From Aquila chrysaetos chrysaetos (taxonomy: Eukaryota; Chordata; Aves; Accipitriformes; Accipitridae): a stretch of DNA of 64,000 nt. This document shows positions 30,620 to 61,189 of this stretch, piece after piece (the first letter of the stretch is position 1; every line of letters begins with the position of its first letter). The translations under genes were made by a program, and so were the position numbers. Location: assembly GCF_900496995.4 (NCBI RefSeq), contig NC_044027.1, positions 13,974,743-14,038,742 on the forward strand. Reading direction: 5' to 3'. Under the pieces are notes generated by a model. It worked only from the letters and a program-made list of their open reading frames with translations, did no database searches and was not told where the DNA came from.

Positions 30620-31549
30620 CACACCTACTAGTTTGACTTTCCCCTTTCCAGTATTTCCACTGAATGAACAGTCTAATTAAAGTAATTCCTTAAACACTAA
30701 ACTGAGCCTGGACCATGTTACAAATAGCAACAGGTCCCGGAAGGGTTTATATTAATCTAATGCACTTGCTTTATTAACAACAGGATCATGTTCAAAGGTT
30801 TTATAGAAGTTTAAGGCTTTATTAATTCAACTCAGTTAAGCTAGATTTAAATTTTAAATTTTCTGGTGATTTCCTTTTACTAATTATTCAGTTGCAGATC
30901 ACTTGCAAAATGCTTATGCTAGAAAAACTGTTCTAATTAAATAAAAGGAAAACATTTCTGTTTATTAGTATATTTCTAAATTTGTATGTGGGAATACTAT
31001 CACCTCTGGATGCCTTCTGACTCAAAAGTTGTGCATTGCTCCAGGACTGAAAAAGCGTATTAGTGCAATAATAACATTATGTAATACTGCTAAGGAGGGA
31101 TCTTACAAGTGGTGGTCTTTACCACCTGAAAGCAGTAAGTATCTTTTTCACTTGTTTTAAACACTGGGCCTATGACATACTGCCTATCAGTTCTGCATGA
31201 CACGATGGCAGTACAGCAGCATGGTGTTTTTTCACTCATGATAGCTGGGGAATTACTGCCAGCCTTGCCAGTGCATTTGGGTTATTTTTTCACTCAAATA
31301 TTCAGCTGAACCCCAGATCCTACATGCAGAGGGGCAGTTCTGCAGAGAAAAAGTTAGTCAAAAACCAGCACTGGAGACCTTTCCAGGGAAGCATCCTATC
31401 TAAAGGAGAGTTGCAGTTTGCTTGTTCTCCTACAAACAAACGCTAGTTACGAGTCAATCTGGAGAACTAAAATTGGAAACCACTTGATCGACTCAGCAAA
31501 CTGGGCCCAGGCTGGGGCCAGCCGCAGGGATTTTCCCTCACAACGCCCA
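30620..31549. other. AT-rich spacer between two CpG islands
   Basis: A low-GC stretch of about 900 bases with no reading frame of interest and no recognised element. It separates the orphan island from the PKN3 island, which argues that these are two distinct islands. Confidence 0.6.
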
Positions 31550-32004
31550 GCTCCCAGAGGAGGTGTCAGGAACCGAGCGGGGCCCGAGTTCAGGCGATCT
31601 GTCACCATGTATGTCCCCGTACCGTCCCTTTGGCACGAACCCACAATTTTTGTGCCTACAAAGGACACTGACCCCCGAAAGCCTCTCCTTCCCCAGCAGC
31701 CCGACGCGGAGGGTGATGTCCACGCTGGGAAGCGGGAGGTACCTCAGTCTCCTCAGCGTCCGGCCTGTCGCGCCTCTCTCCTTCCCGCCGCCATCCCGGG
31801 CGCGCTGCGGGACCCTGCCGCCAGGTCTCGGCTGCCCGTTTCCCCTCAGGGCGGGCGAAGGCAGCGGGACGACCTCCTGACTGACAGGGGCGGGAACCGC
31901 GGCTGGCCGAGGACCCCGCGGGGCAGGGCCGGGGGGCGTGTGGGGAAGGGGAGGCTCCCCGCTCCCTCAGGGCCGCCCGCCGGCAGTTCTCCCGGGCCCG
32001 CACC

Positions 32005-32019
32005 CCGCGAGAGGGCGCT
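32005..32019 (+). promoter_or_regulatory. CTCF-like motif upstream of the PKN3 start
   Basis: CCGCGAGAGGGCGCT matches the CTCF core CCASYAGRGGGCGCT at 13 of 15 positions, about 75 bases before the PKN3 ATG. CTCF sites near transcription starts often anchor chromatin loops. This is a motif match only. Confidence 0.45.
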
Positions 32020-32093
32020 GGCGGCGGCACGCCGCTTCCCGGGAAGGCTGAAGTTTGAAAAAGTGCCGGTTGCTGGCGGTGCAGCGCGGAGCA

Positions 32094-51337
<19,244 letters not shown>

Positions 51338-52004
51338 TTCCTGTGCTATAAGAAACATGAACAGATTGTTACCACATTGAGGGAGGGTAGAGAGGACTTG
51401 GCATGGGCAATGGAAAAGTCAACAGAATTCATAGAACTGGTAGTGCTGATGACCCCAGGATGAGAGTGTTCTGCAAGCTGTTAACCTACTGTAGTTTTTT
51501 TCAGCCTCATTTGTTGGAGGGATACTAGATGTCAATTATCTTTAAGGAGTAATTAACATCTGACTGGATGTATCTTCTGCTGCCATTGAATATAGATGGC
51601 AATTTGGAATTTAAGCTGGACTTAATTAAATCAAATCATGTCTACAACCCAGGTTACTCTTTGCAAAAAATCTAAGTAGCACAGCTTTTTAAAGTTGCAT
51701 AGTAGCACGGGGAATGGCCGCTTCTCACCTGTTTTCTAGAAGAGATATGCAGCATTCCCTCTTTGTAATGATTTTATGCCCATTCCCACTCATAACCGTG
51801 TGTATGCCAGAGAAGGAATGGATTTTAACACAACCAAGACAAGGATGTTCGGGTTTGATAATGATCCAAGTGATCTATGTTAAGGAAAAGGAGTGTCTTT
51901 CTACTTCTTTGAGGATGCTAAATCTTAGCTATTGTTTTTAATGATATGAAAAAGCCACAGCTTTGCGTATGCTTTTTTTTTTCTTTTCTTTTTTTTTTTT
52001 TTAA

Positions 52005-52010
52005 AATAAA
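52005..52010 (+). terminator. PKN3 poly(A) signal AATAAA
   Basis: AATAAA follows a long T-rich stretch about 670 bases after the PKN3 stop codon. A TGTGTT element lies about 45 bases on. The PKN3 3'UTR is therefore inferred as 51338 to about 52030. Confidence 0.7.
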
Positions 52011-52029
52011 GATACCTTTCCTTATAATG

Positions 52030-54688
52030 AAGTTTCAGCTTTTCATCTCCTTTGTGTTAGCTGAATGTTTTAGATCAGGGCTAACCATATTCTGCTCAAC
52101 ACGCAGGATTTAATTTTTCTCTGTAAATGTCAATAGTAATATTTTCTTTCTTCCTTCCTTCTCACTCAAGTTGTCTATGTACATATTGCATGGTGTCATC
52201 AGCTGTCACGTACAAGTGACTGCAGTCAAGTTGTTTCTCCAGATTTTATCAATGTTTATATCCTGTATCTTTTTGGGATAGCTAAATAATGACAGTATTA
52301 ATATTGGAAAATCAGTAAGTTAAAGGTGATTTCATTTGCCTGGTAACATATCTTGTAATGATACTTGATAAAATACATTTTCTTCTCTTAAATTCATAGT
52401 GTTAGCTTGTTGGGCAAAAAAAGGAAGGGTATCTAGAAATGAAGGATCACATTGACAACAAATAGGGATGCACAGCTATTACTCTTTCAGTTTGTCATCA
52501 ACAGAGGTAGACAGAAGTTGAACTAACACAGTTGTGCTATATCTGGAGATAAGGTTCGGGTGCAGCTAGTGAGTCATCATTATTAAATCAAGGCTGGCCT
52601 AAGCGCTTCACAATTCAGAAAGGTAAGAGCTATGTTTGTGCAAAACAGAAATAATTCACGCTGCACCTAAATTTCCTATTTTCAGAGCCAAGTATAACTG
52701 CTTCTGAAAATTCCCACATACAAATATCCTTTCAACCTCCTGCTCTGCCTTGCAGTGTAATGGTCCATTTAAAGCAGGATACACATTTTCCTCACTCTTG
52801 TTTGAATAGTAATGGTTGGCTTGCTGTTGTCCCCTACAGTGCTTTTTGTGATTTTACAGAGGCCTTGACCTTAAGAAAAGTGGTAAGTAGCACAGTGGAT
52901 TGCTAGCACAGGTGAAATGTAGAACTTGGGTTCAAAGAGAGAGGCATAAAGAACCAAAAAAGTCATACTTAATCTTTAAATTTATAGTTTATAGTAGAGT
53001 AAAAAAGACTGTAAATTACCATCCCAGTGCATTTTAAAAAGAATTACCAGAGCAAAACTATGTTTTGAGCTGTAGTACCTGCCGACAAATTTTTATTTGA
53101 CTAATACCTGAAGAACCAGAAATTGTTATGTGGCAGATGAGCCATAATTTAGCTGGCACCACACTGACACAAACAAACTGTAGAATCCTTTCTGGATGGT
53201 ATACCATTGTTATGAAAATAATTCTTAGTGTTCCGATATCCCTCTGATAGGAGTTTCTACCCTGAACAAACCAGACTGGACGCAGATTACAAACTCTGGA
53301 GTTGGTCAAAAAAGGGATCCTTCTGCTGTTTTTAAGCTGCTTTTGGACCACCGTGCTGTATTAGTAGCTATACTGTCCTTTCATGAGTGCTTGTCAACTT
53401 TAAACCCTGAGTGCATCTTAACCAGTTTGCCAGATGTGCTCTTGAGCTGGTGTTATTTCCTGAGCCAAGGCAATTAAAGCACAAAATAATTTTAACTAAG
53501 GTTTTGTTGTAGTGCTGTGTTTTTGTTTTTTTTTAAACAGAAAAGGGTGAAGACTAAAATTCACACTAGAGCCTTTTCTGTCTTTAAAGCTAAAATTGGT
53601 CACCCCAAACTTCCTTTTAGTTCCTCATGGAAACTTGAAGTATGACCTTTTATTACAATGGAAAACAAGTAGGCTTGCTGCTGTCCTAGAAAGCTGTCAG
53701 CATCCCCTCATCTCAATGAAACAAACAGAACCTAGAATCTTTCCTCTTGTGTTGAAACTTCATATTATTTTATTCAAATTTTACTAGTATGTTGAGGTAG
53801 TAGTATTACCAGCAGTGTTACTTGAGCTAGGCAAGAAGTACCCACCCCACAAGCTACAGTAAAGGCCTGAGCATGAAATTACCTGCAGAAATAATTCAGT
53901 AGGCAAGTTATTACTTTTCTGTCCAAAGAAGAGTGGACGGTATCATTCTTTGCTGACTTGATTCAAAATAGTCTGTGAATTGTTAACAGCACCATCAACT
54001 TGAAGAAAAAACTGTTAGGAAGCTGGTCAGGGCATCACAAAGTACGGGCTAATTATCTCATAAGCTGAATTTGGTGCTTTACAGCCGTTTCTCATGCACA
54101 TTATTAAGCCTCAAATCTTTGTGAAAAGCATTAAGTTGAGGCATGTGGTCAAAATGAAATTTGCTTTTGACTGTCCAAATATTTACTCAAATATTTCTAT
54201 TACGTGTCCAACACTACTGACAAAAGGCACTGTGGTTCTCACAGTGAGAACTATGTTGAAGAAAGGCCACAGGAATTATATTGATTGTGGCTGGTATTGT
54301 CTCTAATAGCTGCTGCTCCCTTGCAGCAAAAGGAGAGGGAAACTTTGGGAAAGAGAAGTGAACATGGATGCTCACACTACTCTTTCATCTCTTCTGGAGA
54401 GATGTGGATGCAGTTAACAAAAGGAAGTAAATTTAGAGAGATACCTTTGCTCAGTCCAGAAATCAGCTCTGCTGGCCTTCCCAGAACCAGTGTCTCCCCT
54501 TTAACAGTGTTATTTGTATACAAAAATAACCCTGACTATCCTTGAAATGTAATTTGCAGGATGAACAGGTTGCATAGTTTATGATGTACTAAAGTTCCGT
54601 GCAAGGGAACAGCAGCAATTGCATCAGCAAAGCTTTACCCAGCAACCTGCAGATGTGTTGGCACTCTACCAGGTAGGTACTACTGTGA
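52030..54688. other. Convergent gap between PKN3 and ZDHHC12, including the ZDHHC12 3'UTR
   Basis: No coding exon is seen. ZDHHC12 is transcribed leftwards into this region. Candidate minus-strand AATAAA signals (TTTATT on the plus strand) lie at 53769-53774, 53649-53654 and 53092-53097; none has a strong GU-rich downstream element, so the 3' end is uncertain. Confidence 0.5.
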
Positions 54689-57600
54689 CTAGACAGGCTC
54701 ATCGTTCCTGTGAAAGTAGATTTTCTCCCATGCAGTGAGGTGGCACGAACAGAAGAATTTCCAGAAATTGAGGACTACCCCTTGGTCAAAGGGATTCTCC
54801 AACTCAGAGTGTCGCAGGTAGGAGATGCGATGATGTGACATGAATTCCCAGGTGGTGGTGTTGCATGAGATCAGATAGAGGTGTGACATAAGCAGCAGCA
54901 GGACAACAATGGTGAATATGACTATCAGGAGGAAGGACATGAGGAGGAATATGTTGTGCTGCAGCCAGTCCCAGGACTGTTCAAAGTAGAGGCCTGACCT
55001 TTCAATTCAAAGAGAAATAAATTCACAGTTAAAGATGTAGAACTACTTACATAAGCCAAGCAAACTTGATGGCATATTTAAGTTTGATTCATAACTAGTG
55101 AGCTTCTGATAATCATGTACTACAGAGAGTTAATATACCATAAACTCTTAAGAGACTGCACCGGTAGTGACTTAGGTTCTCAGAAGTTTAAAAGATGCTG
55201 GTTCCCCTCACAGCTGAGAGACAATCCTCTTCAGTTAACTCCTCTCCTGAGCAGGCGTACAGGTGAAACCCTGCTGGAGTCTCCAGTACTTTGATTTGTA
55301 AACAAAGATCATATTACAGTAACTGAAGCAAAATTAGTTAGCTTTTGTACTGTTGTTAATTCTGTTAATTTCAGCTTAAGACAAAGATGAACAATGAAAC
55401 CCAAATCATCAGATTCTGCTCAACTATTGATCAGCTATGTTGTCCCTCAGCAGATTAGGGAACTCAGAAGAGCTGATCTCCAGAATGCAAAAGAGGGTGA
55501 AGATACAATGCAAATCCAAAGCCAATCCAGTCACTGCTATGTTCTACATAAACCCTTCACAGGGCTCTATGAGCACCAAAACTTTTAGCAGTCTCAGAGG
55601 TCAAAGTGCTGACTCCAGGTCTTACCAAGCAACGTGACCTCCCCACAGCAGAACTATAAGCTGCACACTCAAGTAGACTATGAAGAGGGGGTGATTCTTC
55701 TCTCCTACGCAGTTCTCAATCCAGGGACAGTGATGGTCGTAACGCCGTACACAGTGTTGGCACAGCTGGCAGTGCTTGGCTCGCATTGGTTGCTAGAAAA
55801 CAAAACCAAACAAACGCTAGTAACAGTCCACTGGTTCAACTCACTGTTTGGTAGAAGAGAACGTCATGCAATATAGTCTTCCTCCACAGCAGTACTGTCC
55901 CAAAAGCACTCCATTTTGACTTAACAGCACAGCATAAACATTGCTAAGACGACTAAAGGGGATCATGATTCCCCTAGTACAGATATAAATGAGTGAGATT
56001 CAAATTAATGAGTCTCCCACACTACTTCTATCTATACATTTTCTTTATTATCTACCTATTTATAGGAAGTCCAGTGTGCAAAGGAGGGAGATAGAGCCAA
56101 TCAGTCTATTCAGGAAAGCATGAGCAGAGTATTGATGTGGAAAATTAGGACCACTGCTGTCAAATAAAGTGAGCAGGGATGGGATGTTTTCATGGGACTG
56201 CATAGAGGAGGAAAGTGTCTCTGCTTCTGTGTGAATACAAGACACTTGCACAGGAAAGCAGATCAAGTACCAGGAACAGAGAAGATGAAAGATCTGGCTC
56301 AGAAAAGTAGTGCCTCCTAGGATTTGTTCCCTGAAGCGTATATATGTTTTGCCAGCTTTTCCACTTGCAATAAGCTCACTTCTCCTGGTAGATATTCTTC
56401 AGGAATTTATGGAAGCTGAGATAATGCTTGATTTTATTAAACTGATAAGGATCACTCAGAAAACAGGCCTTTCTAGGCTTTAGGCAAACTGTTTTAAGAG
56501 CTAATTTAATTGCTCTAATTTTTCCTTCATACTATCTTTTACAATTCAGGCTAATGTTTTGTTGTTTTAAGGCCTCCAAACAAGCTCACAGCTACCAGCA
56601 GTTCTTGTATGTTATGCTCAACTGCCTTTCTGGCTCTCTATCAAGATATCTTCAAAATAACCTTTTTGACAATACTGTAAGGTCTGACTGACATGGCAGT
56701 AAGAATGTGGAGTACAATTTTCCCATGGCAAAAGAAGATCCTTGTTCCTGTGAGCCAGCAGGGACTTGTTTCAGCCGTGGAAAACTAGCATACATGCCAA
56801 TGTCCATCGCTACCACCTCTTTAGCTACACAATTTGTTTGGATCACTTTTCAATTCAGGACTGTACCAGAATTCAATTTGCTAGTTGTATTTACTTTTTC
56901 TGTGAGTTTTTCAGCAGGGGAGTGACCCTTTGACAGAATTAATCAGATCTGCCATGCCTCCAAACCACTGAGCAGTGAGCAGCAATGATAGAGCAGAAAA
57001 ACACTGGCAACAGCAGCTGAACAAAGATGTTGCCAAAAAGTGTAAGCTTGCAAATCGCTCATCCCATTCTCTTCTAGCATGTTATGAATGCCTACCTTCA
57101 CCATGCAGTAACCACAACGCCGCATCTTAATATGACTTGGAACTTGGGCTATCACCATACTTTGTTCTTCACTCTTGCCTGCCTACAAAAAAAGAGAAAG
57201 GGAGTGACTAAGGAGGTTTTGTGTGCAGCTATCTTGGCATGACTGGGCTGTCTGGATCCTTTTGCTTAACAGTTACACAGTGCTGGTTATCTCTGTTATT
57301 AGGGTTAAACAAAATAATGCCTTAGCATTCCTACAGAAGCTGCAGACAGTTAAAGTACAGAGAGAGAGAACAGGCTACTGTAACCATCAAAACAACGTTT
57401 ACACAGAGGCAGAAATAACTGTGGATAAGATACCACAGTAATCCCAACACTATGTTTTGGGACAAAAATAAACAAGGTTAGACTTCACTTCCAAAGACAA
57501 TAATGATGTCTTTTCAGTAAAAGCAGTGCCACTTATTCATAACACAGCCAAGATTTACATTAATGATGGATGATTAAAATTGATAATGCTTTTGTTCTAC

Positions 57601-58771
57601 ACAATCGGTAAGGCAGTGAACCTGGAGTAGGCTGTCTCACAGTTACTGAATCTTTGCATTTCCATTTACTTCACTGTAACTTGTTTGTGTACATGTCCTC
57701 TGAGAGGGCAACAAATCTATAAACAGTTCGATAAATAGAGCTGCAGAGAGCACTGTCTTCCATGCTTGCCGTTCAGATTGGGTTTTTTGCACTTGTACCA
57801 CTTGGTGGTGGTTCGCATAAAATAGGTCATGTATACATTCCATAGGGTACTGCAGCCTCTGATGCAAGAGAGGACTTATGCTCAAATGGCACAGTGCACT
57901 TGCAACAGCAGTGTGGTGTAAAAGACATGCCTGAAGTCTGAACCCTACTGCTGTTACAGAATACGAATCGGGGACTGTCTGGCCTAATCTCCAATGGTCT
58001 CTGTACGTTTCCTTTATGCCAAGTGCAATAGAAACTTTCAGATTGTTCTGATCTAGCAGAGTGAGAAAAAGAAAGCAAGCCTATAGATTTTACAGCCTCA
58101 CCACTTTCTTCCATTCCTGAAGGGCTATACCTTTGCTTCCTCTTCAGCCTTAACAAAACCCGGATCCATGAGAGACACCTTAAAGTACAGCAGGACAGAG
58201 CACAAAACCAGTAAGACGAAGATCAGTGGCTGCAGCAGCTCCCCGCGCTCCTCTTGCTTCTGCAAATCTGAAAGGCACCCCCCAAAAAAGAGAGCAGTAG
58301 TTCCTTGTGAAGCGCTTAGGATTTTTCCCTCTGGCCTTAACAAAGGGGTCCCGCACCTACAGGGAGGGGGAAACGGCGAGAAATCGGGCGGCGAGAGGGC
58401 GTGGGGTGCGACGGGGACAAGCTGGTAACGGAAGGGGCTCCCCAGCGCCCCACAGCCCCCCCTCTGCCCTCAGGAGCCCCCGCAGGGCCCAGAAGCCGCG
58501 CCAGGGCGGCGAACACCCCTCCTTTCCCCCGGGCGCAGGGGGCCGGCACGGCCCGAGCCGAGCTCGTCGCCGCCTCTCCTCAGGGGCGGGCCCGGCCCTC
58601 GGCCGCCCCCTACCCCGGGGCGGGCAGCACGCCCCCCTCCCCGCCGCGGCCGGGTGTGAGGGAGGGGAGCGGCGGCCCCGCTTCACCTGTGCGGTGCAGG
58701 AAGAGCCCCAGCGCCAAACCCCCGGTGAGGGCTGTGTGCGCCGTCCTCACCCACAGCCCGCCGGCCCCCAT
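54689..58771 (-). CDS. ZDHHC12: Palmitoyltransferase ZDHHC12, complete
   Basis: Five coding exons on the minus strand: 58771-58687, 58267-58131, 57182-57096, 55792-55626 and 54998-54689, joining in frame to 261 residues (human 267). The enzyme transfers palmitate from palmitoyl-CoA to protein cysteines through a Cys-acyl intermediate at endomembranes. Exon 1 encodes the first membrane segment (about 10-28), exon 2 the second ([16 protein letters not shown]) and an MDPGF motif. Exons 3 and 4 carry the zinc-binding cysteine-rich domain, with [14 protein letters not shown], the catalytic DHHC at 122-125 and CPWIENCVG. Two further membrane segments follow (about 140-157 and 175-200), then the family TTxE motif (TTWE, 207-210) and NPFDQG. 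Sequence follows human ZDHHC12 throughout. Exon 5 has a slightly weak acceptor (TTGAAAG). It converges tail-to-tail with PKN3, as in human. Confidence 0.96.
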
Positions 58772-59340
58772 GGCGCCCGCCGGCCCGGAAGGGCGGGCAG
58801 CGCCCGAAGGCGGGGCCTGGCCGGGCCGTCTCGGCCGGGGAGCGGGGCTGGTTGTCTTCCTCAAGGCGGCCCCCTGAGGGGGTCCGGACCGCCGAGGAGG
58901 GGCTGAGGGGCCGCAGCGGGGCCGGGTCGGGTGCTGGCACCTCAGGCTCGGCTCCCCCCTCCCCGGGTGGGAACCGGGGTCTCTCTCCTTCCCGCCCTGC
59001 GTTTGTAGGGGGAAAGCCTGGCTGCAGCCCGCGGGCCGCCTTTCTTCCCCTCACACCGCCTGTCCGTCTTTTGCCCTGCAGGCTGGCCCTCCACCTCGGG
59101 GGCCTTTCCCAGGAGAAAGGTGCTTTCCTTCAGCCCCCCCGCTTGTCCTCCCACCCTGACCCCCGGGCTCTGCACGGCCCCGCGGCCGGGTTTCATTTCG
59201 GCAGGTATTGCGGGGAGCGCAGGGTGGCTGGTAAAACTCCTCTGCGCCCGAGGCAAATACCGCTACAAGGAGATGCGGGCTATAGAAGGGGTCTCGCAGG
59301 GGTGTTCTGTTGGAGGGCGAGGGCTGGAGGTGCTGTCTGA
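58330..59340. promoter_or_regulatory. CpG island promoter of ZDHHC12
   Basis: A CpG-dense block around ZDHHC12 exon 1 and about 570 bases upstream of its start codon. It holds GC boxes (GGGCGG near 58791) and an ETS core CCGGAAG at 58785-58791, 14 bases upstream of the ATG. The upstream half could also drive a divergent plus-strand transcript. Confidence 0.8.
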
Positions 59341-61189
59341 GTGAGATGCTGCACTGCGTTAACTCTGGTCTCGCCCGTTTGATTATTTCATCTGTTGATT
59401 TCCACCCCCTCGGGAGAAGGGCAGAGGTTGTGCCTGGCTGAACGCGTTTAGGGAGCCCTGTGAATGCAAACGGAGCTTGGGAAGTGTCTGACATAACCTT
59501 GGTAGGAGGCTGCCGGGGTGGGATTTGGTCTACTGTCACATGTCTGCAGCGAAGACGTTGGCATCTGAGCGAGGTCGTTAGACTCCCCTGACAGCAGCAG
59601 AGGGAAGCAGGCATGGCTAGGGAATGGTTCTTCTCATCTGAAAGCAGACATCTAAAAGCAGTTGAATTGCACCTTAGATGTGTTTTTATCTTTTGCTAAT
59701 AAAAAAAAAGCCAAGAAGACTAGCTTAGATGTATACATTTACAATTTGAGTGTCTGTCTATTTAGGGGAGATGAATCTCATCACAGACCTGTAAAAATTC
59801 TGAAATCAATGTTTTCTCTTTAAACTCTTTTCAGTTTTAACATAGATGTATCTTTCTGCTTTTGTTACCTTCTTTCCCAGTAAAAATTTGGAAAGAAAAA
59901 TCACATTCTTTGGAAATTTATCCTCCAGCACCTGAAAAGTAGCTGATTCCTTGGTATTCTTTGACCACAAATGGTGCATTCTTGATTATTTTAGTCTCTG
60001 TAAAGTGAGCCAGTGGCCACCTGCTGATTCCAGGAAAGCACCTGGCTGCACAGGTCACTTAAATGGTTTATCTGAGACAGCTGTGCTGAAAGGTTAATAA
60101 AAATTGTAGTCTGAGTTTCCAACAATCACTCAAATCCTTTTGCTTTCTGTTGTTTTTTGGTTTTTTTTTAATTCTAGGTAAATGCAAAACCTACAGAAAT
60201 CCTCCTTCAGACACCTCGTAGACTGCATCAGCCCTTGCCAAACCTCATGTACAGAGTTTGTTTGTGAGATGGCCCTGCTACTCTGCCTGCTTTAAATATC
60301 CTGTTCCTTGAGTTGCAAAGGAAGCCTTTCAGAACAGTAGGAAGCTCGGAAGAGTAACATCAGGCTGCCTACAAACAGAAAGAAAAGGTGGGTAGTGTCT
60401 CTCCGTTCTTTGCAGAGGTGTAAATGTTAAAGCTTAATGAAGGCAATTTGGGTAGAAACATTTTTATTTTCTAGAATAATCTGTCCTAAGGAATGTATTT
60501 TTGCTTTGTGATTAGAATGATTTGGTCCATGTTACCATTTTTATCTCTTCTTACAGCTTTGAAACCTGTTTTACAGAGATCAGAGCTTTTCTCTATCTCA
60601 AGGGTTTCAACCTAAATGACTGGTTGAAATTAGGCTTAGTTCTAGAAAGCCTCTACTAGCAAGTTTCTGAGCAGACAATCTAGATTCTTATAGCATTCCA
60701 GCTAGGAATTTCATGCTGTTGGAAGCCTAAGGTATCTCTCTCTACTCCTACAACATGGTACGTTTTCAGCTTCCTAGAGGCAGTTCAGTTTCATGTGATT
60801 TCTCCTCCTACTTCAGCCACCTAGAGTCTGATCCTTTAGAGAGTTTACAATGACCATTGAATTAACTGGCAGTTGAACCCTTGCATGACCAGGGTCTTAA
60901 GAAGAAAGTCATGCTGGCCTCAAAGCAGATTGACTGTTTTAAGCTAGAGTGTTTTCTTAAGCACTCAGCTTCTGCCCACTTACAAAGCTCAGGCTGTGGA
61001 ATGCAAGCCACAGATCCGTTACAGAGTTCAGAGGCAATCCGTACAGTCAAATATTGTTCTGATTTTTTTTTTCCTCCTCTCACATAATTTCTTAACAATA
61101 CTCTCTTCCTCCACGCCTCTTTTCTATTGACAAACAGTATTGTATCCCTTGGAGTGATGAAAGGAAAAGCCACTGAACTGCATCATCAA
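59341..61189. other. Non-coding region upstream of ZDHHC12
   Basis: AT-rich DNA beyond the ZDHHC12 island with no recognised coding exon, RNA gene or mobile element. A possible non-coding exon is listed separately. Confidence 0.5.
60179..60388 (+). other. Possible non-coding exon downstream of the ZDHHC12 island, plus strand
   Basis: A strong polypyrimidine tract and TTCTAG at the left edge and AAAG/GTGGGT at the right edge could define an exon of about 210 bases. It contains stops in all frames I checked and matches no known protein. It might belong to a lncRNA divergent from ZDHHC12. This is weak, motif-only evidence. Confidence 0.2.

Noticed and set aside
58307-58906. 199-codon plus-strand frame over ZDHHC12 exon 1
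   Set aside because: Low-complexity, antisense to a real exon.
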